Assembly (NCBI RefSeq): GCF_022479115.1
Contig: NZ_CP092497.1
Location: 7,378,001-7,442,000 of the forward strand
Origin: Amycolatopsis sp. EV170708-02-1
Lineage (GTDB): Bacteria; Actinomycetota; Actinomycetes; Mycobacteriales; Pseudonocardiaceae
Reading direction: 5' to 3'
DNA length: 64,000 nt
The position numbers and the translations under genes are program-made. The notes under the pieces are model-generated. The model did not search any database. It was not told the origin of the DNA and saw only the letters and a program-made list of their open reading frames with translations. This document shows positions 28,673 through 37,286 of the stretch, in pieces. The first letter of the stretch is position 1. Each line of letters starts with the position of its first letter.

Positions 28673-30759
28673 CTAGGTCCACCTGATCCTGTTGGAGGTG
28701 ATCCGGCCGTCCGGGGTCTGGACACTGACCCAGACGGTCTGGCCGGGCACGTCGTAGTTGAGTTCGTTGTAGGTCGCCGAACCGTCGGCGCCGGTCGTGG
28801 TCGATTCGGTCCGCACGTTGGTGTTGCTCGACGAGCTGAGCCGGATCGCGTACCGCGTGTTCGGCGCGAAACCCTTCATCGTCACGTTGACCTCGGCACA
28901 GTCCGGCTCGTGGCAGTTCTCGCTGGAGGTGTCCCGGCCGCGGCTGATGGTGATCGTCGGCGCGGGGACGGTGATCGTCCGGCTGGCCGTCTGCCCCTCG
29001 CGCGTCTGCCCGTCGGGCGTCCTGGTCACCGCGCGAACGGTGAAGGTGTAGGAATTCCCGGCGGTCAGCCCGGGATAGCTCGCGGAAGTGCCCGTGACCG
29101 TCTGCTGCGCGAAACCGGTTCCGGTGACGACATAGTGCGCCAGTTCCCCGCCACCGAGATCCGGCCGTGTCCAGGAGAGCGCCGCGGTGCCGTCGCGGTT
29201 GCTCACGGTCAACGCCGGTGCGGCCGCGGCCGCCGCCGGAGTCGCCGACGCCGAAGCGCCCGGTCCGGTGCCCGCCTTGTTGATCGCGACGACGGTGAAC
29301 GTGTAGCGCGTCCCGTTCGCCAGCCCGGTGATCCTGACGCGGCGGGTGCCGCCGTCCACCGTCCGGGAACCACCCGCCCAGCTGATCCGGTACGACGTCA
29401 CTTCGGCCCGGTTGGCGGGAGCGGCCGACCACGCGACCGTGACCGCGCCCGCCTCACCGGTCGCCGATACCCCGGGCGGCGCGCCCGGTGGGCTGGCCGG
29501 GACGGCGGGCGGGGTGACCGGAGGCGGCGGCGGGTTCGGCTTCGAGGGCCCGGGCCGGTCGGTGCCGGTGTCCTGGCCGGGACGCCCGTCCTCGCCACGC
29601 CGCTCGGCGGGCGGGGCCACGGGCCCCTGTCCCGGCGCGGGCTGTGCCGGGACCGGTTGGTCCTTCTTCTCCGCGGGCGGGACCACGGGAACGTCGGTGA
29701 CCTTGCCGTCCTTGGCAACGACGAGGACGTGGGCGCCCTGGCCGCCGTCGACGTAGATATGCGAATCCTCGCCGCGGACGACCCGGGCCGTGCCGCCGTC
29801 GGGCGGGAGCGGCTTGTCGTCCGTCTGCCTGCCGTCGGCGTCGTAGGTGAACAACCGGCCCGAGGTGCGGTTGACCACGACGACCACCGAGCCCGCCGCG
29901 ACCGGCGCGTCGTACTGACCGGGCGGGAGGGGCACCGTGATCGGCCGCCGCGGCGCGGGAGCGGGATCGACCAGATGCAGCAGGCTCCGCGCGGGGTCGA
30001 GCACGGCCACGCGACCGGCCACGTCGTTGGCCGCCGTCCGGAGGTCGGCGCCCGCGCCGAGGCCCATAGGCACCGGCACGCCGAGACCGGCCGATTCGAC
30101 GGCGCGCACGACGCCGTCGGAGGTGTCGACGAAATGCAGCTCGTCCCCCACCAGCGTCAGCGCGCCGAAATGCCCTGCGGGCAGCGCGACCGGGCAGGAC
30201 GACACGGTGTCTGCGCCGCGGTCCAGCCGGCAGAGCAGGCCGGACGCGATACGCGGCAGCCACAGCGTCCCGTCCGCGGTGGCGACCGGGTCGCCGACCG
30301 GCCCCCGGCGGAGATCGGCGCGGGCGGATCGCCGAGCCGGATGATCCGGCCCGCCTGCCGGTACACCAGGTACGGGCCGCCCGCGGTCTCCACGGCGACC
30401 GGGACCTCGCCCGAGGGCGGCACCCCCGGCGGCCCGGCGGTCAGGTCCGATTTGCCGAACGGGGTGATCCGGGTGCCGCCGACAACGTAGCCGCTGGTGT
30501 CCCCCTGCACGACCTGGCTTCCCGGATCACCCGGCACCGCGACCTGCGCGTCGATCCCCGCCGTGCCGCCGTCGATGTGGAAAGCCGCCTGCAGCAGGGA
30601 GTTGTAGACCCAGTGGCCGCCGGGGATCTCTTGTATCCCCGGCGGCGGTTTCGCCGCGCCGGTGACCGCGGTCGTCAAGACCGCCACCGAAACCACGACG
30701 ATCGTCACGACCGGCAGCCGGGCCCGCCAAGCCGTGCTCCCCCGAGTGCCCTTTTTCAC
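28673..30759 (-). CDS. Membrane-anchored beta-propeller-like/Fn3 protein (frameshift near 30304)
   Basis: The product would be about 695 residues: a short cytoplasmic N-terminus, one helix (LPVVTIVVVSVAVLTTAVTG), a propeller-like external half, a Pro-rich linker and two to three Fn3 repeats with a C-terminal beta domain. The frame breaks at the run of five C at 30302-30306. The N-terminal part ends ...PPAPISAGG and continues in another frame as PVGDPVATADGTLWLPRI; one extra base in the run restores it. The GTG at 30759 is the likely start. The gene leads the MoxR operon (four bases before MoxR) and is divergent from the kinase at 30895. Function is unknown; it may be the external arm of the MoxR system. 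Confidence 0.78.
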
Positions 30760-30894
30760 GGCACGGACCGTAGCCGAGTGATTCGGGAGGGTTCCCGAGA
30801 TGAAACCCCATCGCCTACTGGGACGGGGACCGGCCACGCTACGCTCGGTGCCCGTACGGGTACTTCTCCGGCTGACGACCACGGATGGTCCGAC

Positions 30895-32649
30895 ATGACG
30901 TTCTCGCGCCGAGACCGTGAACCGGCGGGCCGCCGCATCGCGGATCGCTACCGGCTGGCCGAGCGCGTCGGCGCCGGCGGTGAAGGCGTGGTCTGGCGGG
31001 CGATCGACGAGCGGACCGGGCGCACGGTCGCGGCCAAACAAGCGAAGATGAGCGCCACCGGAGCCGGCCGCAAGCTGCGCCGCGAGGCACGCTTGGCCGC
31101 TTCGGTCGACCATCCGCACGTGGTCACCTGCCACGAAGTCGTCAGCGATGACGACGAACTGTGGCTGATCCAGGAGTACGTCCCTTCGCGGACCCTCGCC
31201 GCCGTCCTGAGCGAACGCGCACTGCCCGAAGCGAAGGTCGCGGAAATCGGGGTCCAGCTGGCGTCGGCGCTCGCCGCCGTCCACGAGCGGAAGATCCTCC
31301 ATCGCGACCTCAAACCGGGCAACGTCCTGATCGGCGAGGACGGGCGGGTGAAACTGACCGATTTCGGCATCTCCCGGTCCGTCGCGGCGGACGAGACCTT
31401 GACCGACGCGGCGCTGTACGCGGGCACTCCCGGCTATCTCGCTCCCGAGGTCGCGCGGGGTGACCCGCCCACCGAAGCCTCGGACGTGTTCTCCCTCGGC
31501 GCGACGCTCTACGCCGCTCTCGAGGGTTCGCCGATGTTCGCCGGGGAGACCCCGCTCGCGCGGGTCCGTCGTGCCGCGGACGGCGACATCCCGCTGCCCC
31601 GTGCCGCGGACGCACTGGCGGAGCCGCTCGCGCGGATGCTGGACCCGGACCCGGCACTCCGCCCGTCGGCCGCCGAAGCGGGCGCGGCCCTGGCGGTGGC
31701 CTCGGGCGGCACGGCCGAGGCGTCCCCCGCGAGACGCCGTGTGGTCCATCGGTTCCGGCGCCCGATCGGCGCGGCGGCGGGTATCGCGGCCATCGCGGTC
31801 GGCACGCTCTCGGCGAGCACGCCAACGGCTCCGGCGACGCCCGCGCCCTTCGACGCCCGCGCCCTGGATCCCTGCCGCTTGACCGACACGGCCGCGCTCC
31901 GCTCGTACGGACGCACCGAGCTCGAACCCGATTACGGCAACTTCAACCGGTGCGACGTGCTCCTCCACCGCGGCGACGGGAATTTCACCGACGTCAAGGT
32001 GGAGCTGAAGAACCACCCCGGGAGCCCGCCGGACGGCGAGCTGAAACGCGTCGGGGCCTTCGACGTCGTCGGCGGCCATCTCCAGGACGACAAATGCGCC
32101 CGGCTGATCCTCGTTCCCGAGGGATACCTCGTGTCGGTCACCGCGAGCGACGATCCCGGCGCCCCGGTGGACCTGTGCGCGGTCGCCGACATCGCCACCG
32201 ATTCGGCGACGAAGGCGTTGTCCCGCGACGGAACCCCGCTCCGGAAGGGGAAATTCCCCGCACGCTCGCTCGCCGAAGTGGACGCGTGCGCCCTGCTCGA
32301 TCCCAAGGCACCCGAGGTGCCCGGCCCGCCGCAGCCGTTCTTCGGCCGGTGGAGCTGCAACTTCGAGGGTCCCGCGGGCCGGGTACGGGTGATCTTCGAC
32401 CGGGGACATCCCCTCGACGACGAGGACGGCGCGCACAGCACCGTGGCGGGCCGGGAGATCCGGACGGCCGCCGACGACTACGGGCCGGGAACGTGCCGCT
32501 CGACGATCGCCTATCGCCCGTACACCGACATCGACAACATCCCGATGCTGGAATCCGTCCTGATCGTGGTGAACGGCGACCCGCCATCGGAACGGCTCTG
32601 CGGCCCGGCCAAGACCTTGGCGGGCGAAGTGGCGAGGAGGTTGCCATGA
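30895..32649 (+). CDS. Membrane Ser/Thr protein kinase with Cys-rich sensor region
   Basis: A 584-residue kinase. The N-terminal Hanks domain (about 15-270) has GAGGEGVVW, AAKQ, HRDLKPGN and LTDFG, so it should be active. One membrane helix follows near 285-305 (GAAAGIAAIAVGTLS). The external part holds two similar Cys-containing segments (about 320-450 and 455-584; DPCRL/RCDV/DKCARL and DACALL/WSCNF/GTCRS/ERLC) that look like DUF3558-type domains, in place of the PASTA repeats of many actinomycete kinases. It is divergent from the Fn3-MoxR operon and overlaps the FHA gene (ATGA). It is likely the signalling partner of that FHA protein. Confidence 0.93.
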   Translation: MTFSRRDREPAGRRIADRYRLAERVGAGGEGVVWRAIDERTGRTVAAKQAKMSATGAGRKLRREARLAASVDHPHVVTCHEVVSDDDELWLIQEYVPSRTLAAVLSERALPEAKVAEIGVQLASALAAVHERKILHRDLKPGNVLIGEDGRVKLTDFGISRSVAADETLTDAALYAGTPGYLAPEVARGDPPTEASDVFSLGATLYAALEGSPMFAGETPLARVRRAADGDIPLPRAADALAEPLARMLDPDPALRPSAAEAGAALAVASGGTAEASPARRRVVHRFRRPIGAAAGIAAIAVGTLSASTPTAPATPAPFDARALDPCRLTDTAALRSYGRTELEPDYGNFNRCDVLLHRGDGNFTDVKVELKNHPGSPPDGELKRVGAFDVVGGHLQDDKCARLILVPEGYLVSVTASDDPGAPVDLCAVADIATDSATKALSRDGTPLRKGKFPARSLAEVDACALLDPKAPEVPGPPQPFFGRWSCNFEGPAGRVRVIFDRGHPLDDEDGAHSTVAGREIRTAADDYGPGTCRSTIAYRPYTDIDNIPMLESVLIVVNGDPPSERLCGPAKTLAGEVARRLP

Positions 32650-33425
32650 CCACGTTCGACCGCTGCCATCCCAGCCTCGCCCACGGTGTCCCGCCCGCCG
32701 AGCCGGGGACGATCTTCGCCTCGACCGTGTCCGGCCGGTCGTCGATGCCCCCGAAAGACGGACGGCAGCTCCTGTTCGGCCGCAACCGGGACGACGTGCA
32801 CGTCCCCCTCGGCGAGGACGACCGGCAGATCAGCCGCCATCAGGGCACACTCGTCCACGAAGGCGGCGCCTGGTGCGTGCGCAACGAAGGCAAGCTTCCG
32901 CTCCGGCTCCCCGGTTCCCGGCTCGTCTTCGGCGGCGACGAACCGGCACCGCTTTCCGACGGCTACACCGCGCTTTTCATCCGCGGCTCCAGCGGACGTG
33001 AACACCTGCTGGAGATCTTCGTCGCGGGAACCGATTCTCCCGCCCCGGTGTCCCTCGGCACGGAGGTCACGGAGCCGCCGCGCGTCTGGCGGCTGAACAC
33101 GGCCGAGCGCACCGTCCTGGTCGCGCTGGCGCAACGATTCCTCCGCCGGGAGGCCTACCCGCAACCCCTGAGCTGGCGCCGGGTCGCCGACCAACTGGCC
33201 AAAGTGGACCCGGACGAGAACTGGGCGCCCAAAAAGGCCGAGCACATCGTGACCGGGGTCCGCCAGCGGCTCATCGATGCCGGAGTGCCCGGCCTCACCA
33301 AAGAGGAGGTCGGCGAGCCCGTGGGCAACGCGCTGAACGTCCACCTGATCGGCGAGCTGCTACAGTCCGCGACCCTGGTGCCGCCGGATCTCGCCTTGCT
33401 GGAACCGCGCGATCGGCGGCCGTGA
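32646..33425 (+). CDS. FHA-domain protein with winged-helix-like C-terminus
   Basis: A 259-residue protein. The FHA domain (about 35-110) has the phosphothreonine-binding set: FGRNRD (Gly-Arg), QISRHQ (Ser-x-x-His-like) and VRNEG (Asn). The C-terminal half (about 145-235; TAERTVLVALAQRFL, SWRRVADQL, KKAEHIV) looks like a helical DNA-binding or effector domain seen in other actinomycete FHA proteins. Coupled to the kinase upstream by ATGA, it should read that kinase's phosphorylation. It is the last gene of the rightward pair. Confidence 0.9.
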   Translation: MTTFDRCHPSLAHGVPPAEPGTIFASTVSGRSSMPPKDGRQLLFGRNRDDVHVPLGEDDRQISRHQGTLVHEGGAWCVRNEGKLPLRLPGSRLVFGGDEPAPLSDGYTALFIRGSSGREHLLEIFVAGTDSPAPVSLGTEVTEPPRVWRLNTAERTVLVALAQRFLRREAYPQPLSWRRVADQLAKVDPDENWAPKKAEHIVTGVRQRLIDAGVPGLTKEEVGEPVGNALNVHLIGELLQSATLVPPDLALLEPRDRRP

Positions 33426-33560
33426 CGGCGATTTCGTCCGTCCATTTCGGACTGTCGAGCGCTAACGGCGGCGCAGTGGAGGTCTCCTTCCCCGCCGCTG
33501 GGCAACTACTCGCGCTCCCCGCCTCCGCTGACGTTGACCCCTCGCTTCGAACCCGGAACG

Positions 33561-33603
33561 CCGTGTGGAGGGCGGACCTGGACCGGTCTCGCCCTCCACA
33601 CGG
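33561..33603. terminator. Hairpin between convergent FHA and MFS genes
   Basis: The 14-base arm CCGTGTGGAGGGCG at 33561-33574 pairs exactly with 33590-33603, with a further GACC/GGTC inside. It sits in the 190-base convergent gap and can terminate both sides. The rest of the gap shows nothing else. Confidence 0.65.
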
Positions 33604-33615
33604 GGATACAGCCGG

Positions 33616-35040
33616 TCATCGCCGGACCGCCGGTTCACCTCCGCTGACGTCACTGGGGGTGCGCAGTGCCGCCATGGCCAGGAAGCCGCCCGCGACGGCG
33701 ATCCCGGCGGCGCCGAGGAACGCGGCCGAGTAGCCGCCGGTCAGCGCGACCGGGTCACCGACCCGGCCCGCACCGGCCGACACGGCGACCGCGGTCATCG
33801 CGGCCAGGCCGAGGGCCGACCCGATCTGGTACGAGGTGTTCACGATCCCCGACGCGAGTCCGCCTTCCTCCGGTTTCGCGCTGGAGATCGCCGTTCCCAG
33901 CGACGGGATGAACGCCAGCGCCTGGCCAAGGGCCGCGACCAGCGACGCGGGCAGGACGTCGACGACGAAGTTCCCCGTCGGGCTGACGAACGACAGCCAC
34001 ACCAGGCCCGCGGCGAGCGCCCACAGTCCGCCGATGATCATCTTCTTCGGCCCGAACCGGCCGATCAACCGGGGCGCGACCGCGACCATGAGCACCACGA
34101 TCAGCACCGTCATCGGCAGCAGCGCCGCACCGCTGGCGAACGCCCCGTAGCCCAGCACCTGCTGCAGGTACAGGTTGAGGAAGTACCACATCGGGATCCA
34201 CGCCGCGCCGAGCAGGAACTGCGCCAGGTTCGCGCCGCCGAGGTTCGGCGTCCGGAAGATCCCCAGCCGCACCAAGGGAACCTCGCGCTTCCGCTGGATG
34301 GCCACGAACACCGCGAGCAGGGCGATGCCGCCGATCAGCGCACCCCAGGTGCCTGCCGAGTCCCAGCCCGCTTCCGGCGCCCGCACGACACCGAACACCG
34401 TCAGGCCGAGGCCCGCGGTCGCCGCGACCGCACCGGCCAGATCGACCGAGCCACGCCGGGCCGGGGCGGACGGCATCAGCTTGCCGGTCGCCACGATCGC
34501 GATCAGCGAGATCGGGACGTAGAGCCAGAAGATCCACGGCCACGACAGCCATTCGGTGATCACGCCGCCGAGGAACACCCCGGCCGTGCCACCGGCGGGA
34601 GCGGCCGCGCCGTACAGCGCGAGCGCCTTGGTCAGCTCACGGGGCCGTGAGCCGAACAGCATCATCAGCAGGGTCAGCGCGGACGGCGCGATCAACGCCG
34701 CGCCCGCACCCTGCAAGACCCGGCCGAGCAGTTCGACCCATGCGGTGCCCGCGACCGCGGCGACCACGGAACCGCCGAGGGTGACGACCCAGCCGGCGGT
34801 GAACATCCTCCGCGCGCCGAACAGGTCCGAGAGGCGTCCGCCGAGCAGGAGCAGCCCGGCCAGCGCGATGACGTAGGCGTTGAACACCCACGACAGGTCA
34901 CCCGGGGAGAACCCGAGGTCCTGCTGCATCGCCGGTAGGGCGACGCCGATGATCGAAGTGTCCATGATGACCATGAACTGGGCCAACGCGATGAGTCCCA
35001 GCGCCCACCACCGTCGTGGGTCCGGGGTTGTCTCCGCCAT
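33616..35040 (-). CDS. MFS efflux transporter, DHA2 (14-helix) type
   Basis: A 474-residue drug:proton antiporter. It shows the 14-helix DHA2 pattern: motif D1 near the N-terminus (MVIMDTSIIGVALP), motif A (LGGRLSDLFGARRMF) after helix 2, and motif C-like glycines (GAAAPAGGTAGVFLGG) in helix 5. It should export a small molecule across the cytoplasmic membrane. The substrate is unknown. Its promoter contains a 15-bp CsoR-type palindrome 26 bases upstream of the start and a second about 80 bases upstream, so it is probably metal-induced together with the divergent AhpD-like gene. Confidence 0.92.
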   Translation of the reverse strand: MAETTPDPRRWWALGLIALAQFMVIMDTSIIGVALPAMQQDLGFSPGDLSWVFNAYVIALAGLLLLGGRLSDLFGARRMFTAGWVVTLGGSVVAAVAGTAWVELLGRVLQGAGAALIAPSALTLLMMLFGSRPRELTKALALYGAAAPAGGTAGVFLGGVITEWLSWPWIFWLYVPISLIAIVATGKLMPSAPARRGSVDLAGAVAATAGLGLTVFGVVRAPEAGWDSAGTWGALIGGIALLAVFVAIQRKREVPLVRLGIFRTPNLGGANLAQFLLGAAWIPMWYFLNLYLQQVLGYGAFASGAALLPMTVLIVVLMVAVAPRLIGRFGPKKMIIGGLWALAAGLVWLSFVSPTGNFVVDVLPASLVAALGQALAFIPSLGTAISSAKPEEGGLASGIVNTSYQIGSALGLAAMTAVAVSAGAGRVGDPVALTGGYSAAFLGAAGIAVAGGFLAMAALRTPSDVSGGEPAVRR

Positions 35041-35065
35041 GACGACCGTCCTTTCAGGATTCCAT

Positions 35066-35080
35066 TACCCATAGGGGGTA
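35066..35080. promoter_or_regulatory. CsoR-type operator, MFS promoter
   Basis: TACCCATAGGGGGTA fits TACCC-N5-GGGTA. It lies 26 bases before the MFS start codon, a repressor position. Confidence 0.7.
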
Positions 35081-35121
35081 TTGCGGAGTTGAAGTTAGGC
35101 CCATCGGCACCGTCGCACAAG

Positions 35122-35136
35122 TACCCCTATGGGGTA
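35122..35136. promoter_or_regulatory. CsoR-type operator, central site of MFS/AhpD-like region
   Basis: TACCCCTATGGGGTA is a perfect 7+1+7 palindrome and the best copy in the window. It sits midway between the divergent MFS and AhpD-like genes, about 80 and 150 bases from the two starts. Confidence 0.75.
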
Positions 35137-35236
35137 TTAGTGTAGTGATCGCCACAGTCGCCACCTCGACGGCAAATCCGTTGCCCGGCAAAGATTCGTC
35201 GCGCAGAACACCGAGGAGTCACCAGCACTGGACAGG

Positions 35237-35251
35237 TACCCCATACAGGTA
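35237..35251. promoter_or_regulatory. CsoR-type operator, AhpD-like gene promoter
   Basis: TACCCCATACAGGTA, a weaker copy (one mismatch in the right arm), lies 36 bases before the AhpD-like start codon. The adjacent TATAAGG could be part of the promoter. Confidence 0.6.
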
Positions 35252-35286
35252 TAAGGTTCCTGCGACCGACAGGACGAGGAGGAGCC

Positions 35287-35844
35287 ATGCAGCGTCTTCA
35301 GTCGCTTGATCCGGCCGACGCGCCGGCGAAGTCCGCCGAGCTGCTCGGCGACATCGTCCAACGGCGCGGCTCGGCAGGCCCGATGGTCTCCGCGATGGCC
35401 AACTCCCCCGCGCTCCTTCAGGGCTACCTCGACTTCTCGCGGGCCATGAAGCGGGTCAAGCTCCCCCGGGCACTCAGCGAAAAGATCTCACTCGCCCTGC
35501 AGGAGTGGATCGGTTGCGCGCTGTGCCTGCAGGCGCACACACAGGCCGCACGGGCCGCCGGGCTCAGCGACAACGACATCGCGCTGGCCCGGCAGGGCAC
35601 CTCCACCGATCGGCGCGAGGCCGCGCTGATCGCGTATGCCGTGCGGGTCCTCGCCGAACCGGCCTCGATCGGCGACGAGGACGTCGCCGAATTGCGGCGA
35701 CACGGCTGGAGCGACCAGCTCATCGCCGACACGGTGGGGCTGGTGTCGCTCAACCTGCTCACCGGTTCGTTCAATCTCGTCGCAGGACTCGAACCCGCAC
35801 CTGCCGAGCAGTCCACAAAGGAGAAACACGACCATGTCGGTTGA
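35287..35844 (+). CDS. AhpD-like carboxymuconolactone decarboxylase family protein
   Basis: A 185-residue all-helical protein. It has the AhpD signature E-x-I-G-C-x-x-C-x-x-H (QEWIGCALCLQAHTQAA, about residues 74-90), whose two Cys and His give peroxidase or disulfide reductase activity. The C-terminus is enriched in charged residues (KEKHDHVG). It is first of a two-gene unit under CsoR-type operators; the next gene starts inside its last 11 bases. A role in oxidative stress linked to metal load is plausible but not shown. Confidence 0.88.
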   Translation: MQRLQSLDPADAPAKSAELLGDIVQRRGSAGPMVSAMANSPALLQGYLDFSRAMKRVKLPRALSEKISLALQEWIGCALCLQAHTQAARAAGLSDNDIALARQGTSTDRREAALIAYAVRVLAEPASIGDEDVAELRRHGWSDQLIADTVGLVSLNLLTGSFNLVAGLEPAPAEQSTKEKHDHVG

Positions 35845-36343
35845 GCACGACCACTCGCACCACGAACACCAGCACCACGGCGGCCACGAACAGCACCGAC
35901 CGGGCAAGGTCTCCTGGGGTATGGCGGCGTCCGCCACCCTGCACTGCCTCACCGGCTGCGCCATCGGCGAAGTGCTCGGCATGGTGATCGGCACCGCGCT
36001 GGGCTGGGGCAACCTCGCCACCATCGTGCTCGCCGTCGCGCTGGCGTTCGTCTTCGGCTACGCGCTGACGATGCGCGGCGTCCTGCGCGCGGGTGTCGGC
36101 TTCAAGCAGGCCCTCAAGGTCGCCCTCGCCGCCGACACCGTCTCGATCATCGTCATGGAGATCATTGACAACGGGGTGATGCTCGTCGTCCCGGGCGCGA
36201 TGGAGGCAGGCCTCGGCAGCTTCCTGTTCTGGGGCGCGCTCGCCTTCGCGCTCTTCGTCGCTTTCCTGCTCACCACGCCGGTCAACAAGTGGCTCATCGG
36301 CCGCGGCGCCGGACACGCGGTCGTGCACGCCTACCACCACTGA
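35834..36343 (+). CDS. DUF4396 membrane protein with His-rich N-terminus
   Basis: A 169-residue protein. The first about 25 residues are packed with His (HDHSHHEHQHHGGHEQH), which should bind metal ions. Four membrane helices follow, typical of DUF4396, with a conserved LHCLTGCAIGE segment in the first helix and a His-rich end (HAVVHAYHH). The fold and promoter context suggest metal handling or transport; no activity is established. It is translated from within the AhpD-like gene (11-base overlap). Confidence 0.88.
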   Translation: MSVEHDHSHHEHQHHGGHEQHRPGKVSWGMAASATLHCLTGCAIGEVLGMVIGTALGWGNLATIVLAVALAFVFGYALTMRGVLRAGVGFKQALKVALAADTVSIIVMEIIDNGVMLVVPGAMEAGLGSFLFWGALAFALFVAFLLTTPVNKWLIGRGAGHAVVHAYHH

Positions 36344-36363
36344 AAGATCCGCGACGAACAAGG

Positions 36364-36395
36364 GCCGCCCCTGGTGCTTCCGCACCAGGGGCGGC
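36364..36395 (+). terminator. Rho-independent-like terminator after DUF4396 gene
   Basis: The 14-base arm GCCGCCCCTGGTGC with loop TTCC and perfect complement, followed by TCTTCTCG. It starts 21 bases after the stop codon. It is the clearest terminator in the window. Confidence 0.85.
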
Positions 36396-36549
36396 TCTTC
36401 TCGTTCGTCCACACAAGGGAACTGGCGCGGTACGGGCAAAGACGTGACTCGCGTGACTGGAGGCCGTACTCGCGTGTTCCGCCGCTGATCACGCGAGTTC
36501 CGTTCGAGTCGAGGTGTCTTGGTACCTGCTGGACGCGACATGGTCGCAG

Positions 36550-36604
36550 GTCCGTGAGGGCCTCCTTGCCTACCCTCAAGGTAGGGAAGGAGGCCCTCAC
36601 GGAC
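36550..36604. repeat. 25-bp-arm hairpin, CCGTGAGGG family
   Basis: The arms 36550-36574 and 36580-36604 pair with one mismatch around the loop CTCAA. They begin GTCCGTGAGGGCCTCC, close to the arms of the hairpins at 36710 and 42078, so these are members of one intergenic repeat family. Confidence 0.8.
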
Positions 36605-36709
36605 AACGCGATAGCCAACCGCGACCCTGACAACACCCCCTGTCCCAGCGGCGACGCGTGAAGGACCCCTTCCCTCGGCTCAGCCGAGGAAACTCGACCT
36701 TCCCAAGTC

Positions 36710-36758
36710 CGTGAAGGCTCCCTTCACTGCGTCTAACGCGGTGAAGGGAGCCTTCACG
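36710..36758. repeat. 18-bp-arm hairpin, CCGTGAAGG family
   Basis: CGTGAAGGCTCCCTTCAC at 36710-36727 pairs exactly with 36741-36758. The loop contains a nested GCGT/ACGC pair. A member of the same family as 36550 and 42078 with a different inner arm. Confidence 0.8.
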
Positions 36759-36867
36759 TACTTCCGGGGAAGGCGGCTGGCGTGGTGGGCACGTCTCGTG
36801 AGCGGCGTTTCGGGCTAGAGCCAAGGGTGGCTTAGGTACCTACCGCCGGTGCGCCGGCGGCGGGTTC

Positions 36868-37016
36868 GCGTGACTGACCGGACGACACACGTGGCTGGAC
36901 GGACGACACACGTGGCTGGACGGACGACACACGTGATCAGACGGACGACTCGCGGCGGAACCCGGCCGCGGTCGTGTCGTCCGCCGGATCACGCGTGTCC
37001 TCCGGTCGGTCACGTG
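36868..37016. repeat. Large imperfect inverted repeat with three 21-bp tandem units
   Basis: Units GACGACACACGTGGCTGGACG occur at 36881-36901 and 36902-36922, with a variant at 36923-36943. Each contains CACGTG, spaced exactly 21 bp (two helical turns). The segment 36868-36912 is also largely complementary to 36969-37016, which ends in another CACGTG at 37011. The result is a long foldback with phased palindromes. Confidence 0.75.
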
Positions 37017-37110
37017 ACATCGCCGGTCGAGTCTCGTGAGTGGTAAGGACGGCGAGAGCCCGAAACGCCACTCACGACCCACCCGACCTGCGCCCGGGAC
37101 CGCCCGCCAT

Positions 37111-37163
37111 GTCGCGAAAGCCACTTTCGGGACATCAGACGTCGCGAAAGTGGCTTTCGCGAC
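37111..37163. repeat. Perfect 19-bp inverted repeat
   Basis: GTCGCGAAAGCCACTTTCG at 37111-37129 pairs exactly with 37145-37163 around a 15-base loop. The arms themselves contain CGAAAGnnnnCTTTCG. It shares no arm sequence with the CCGTGAAGG family. Confidence 0.8.
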
Positions 37164-37239
37164 GCGCGCGCCGCGGCCACCGGGATGCATCGCGGGCCCC
37201 CGCCGCGCGCGTCCGGGGCAGGCACGAGCGAAAAGGCAC

Positions 37240-37268
37240 TCGCGCGGCACCGGAAGTGCCGCGCGAGC
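37240..37268 (-). terminator. Terminator of the copA operon
   Basis: CTCGCGCGGCAC, loop CGGAA, GTGCCGCGCGAG. It begins 19 bases past the copA stop (leftward gene) and is followed on that strand by GCCTTTTC. Confidence 0.8.
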
Positions 37269-37286
37269 GCCTCGTTCGAGCGATGA

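Larger units (their letters stand above)
36396..37239. other. Gene-free, palindrome-packed stretch
   Basis: I see no credible gene here. Open frames over the repeats read as low-complexity Arg/Thr peptides. The stretch holds at least six inverted repeats. Four are listed separately (36550, 36710, 36868 and 37111). The others are ACTCGCGTG/CACGCGAGT at 36468-36498 and TCGTGAGTGG/CCACTCACGA at 37034-37077. It separates the DUF4396 terminator from the copA terminator. Confidence 0.7.

Noticed and set aside
36881..36943. CRISPR array
   Set aside because: Units are 21 bp and directly adjacent with no spacers; no cas genes.
36849..37046. Open frame over the 21-bp repeats
   Set aside because: Encodes repeated RTTHVAG only because the unit length is a multiple of three; no ribosome site and no family.
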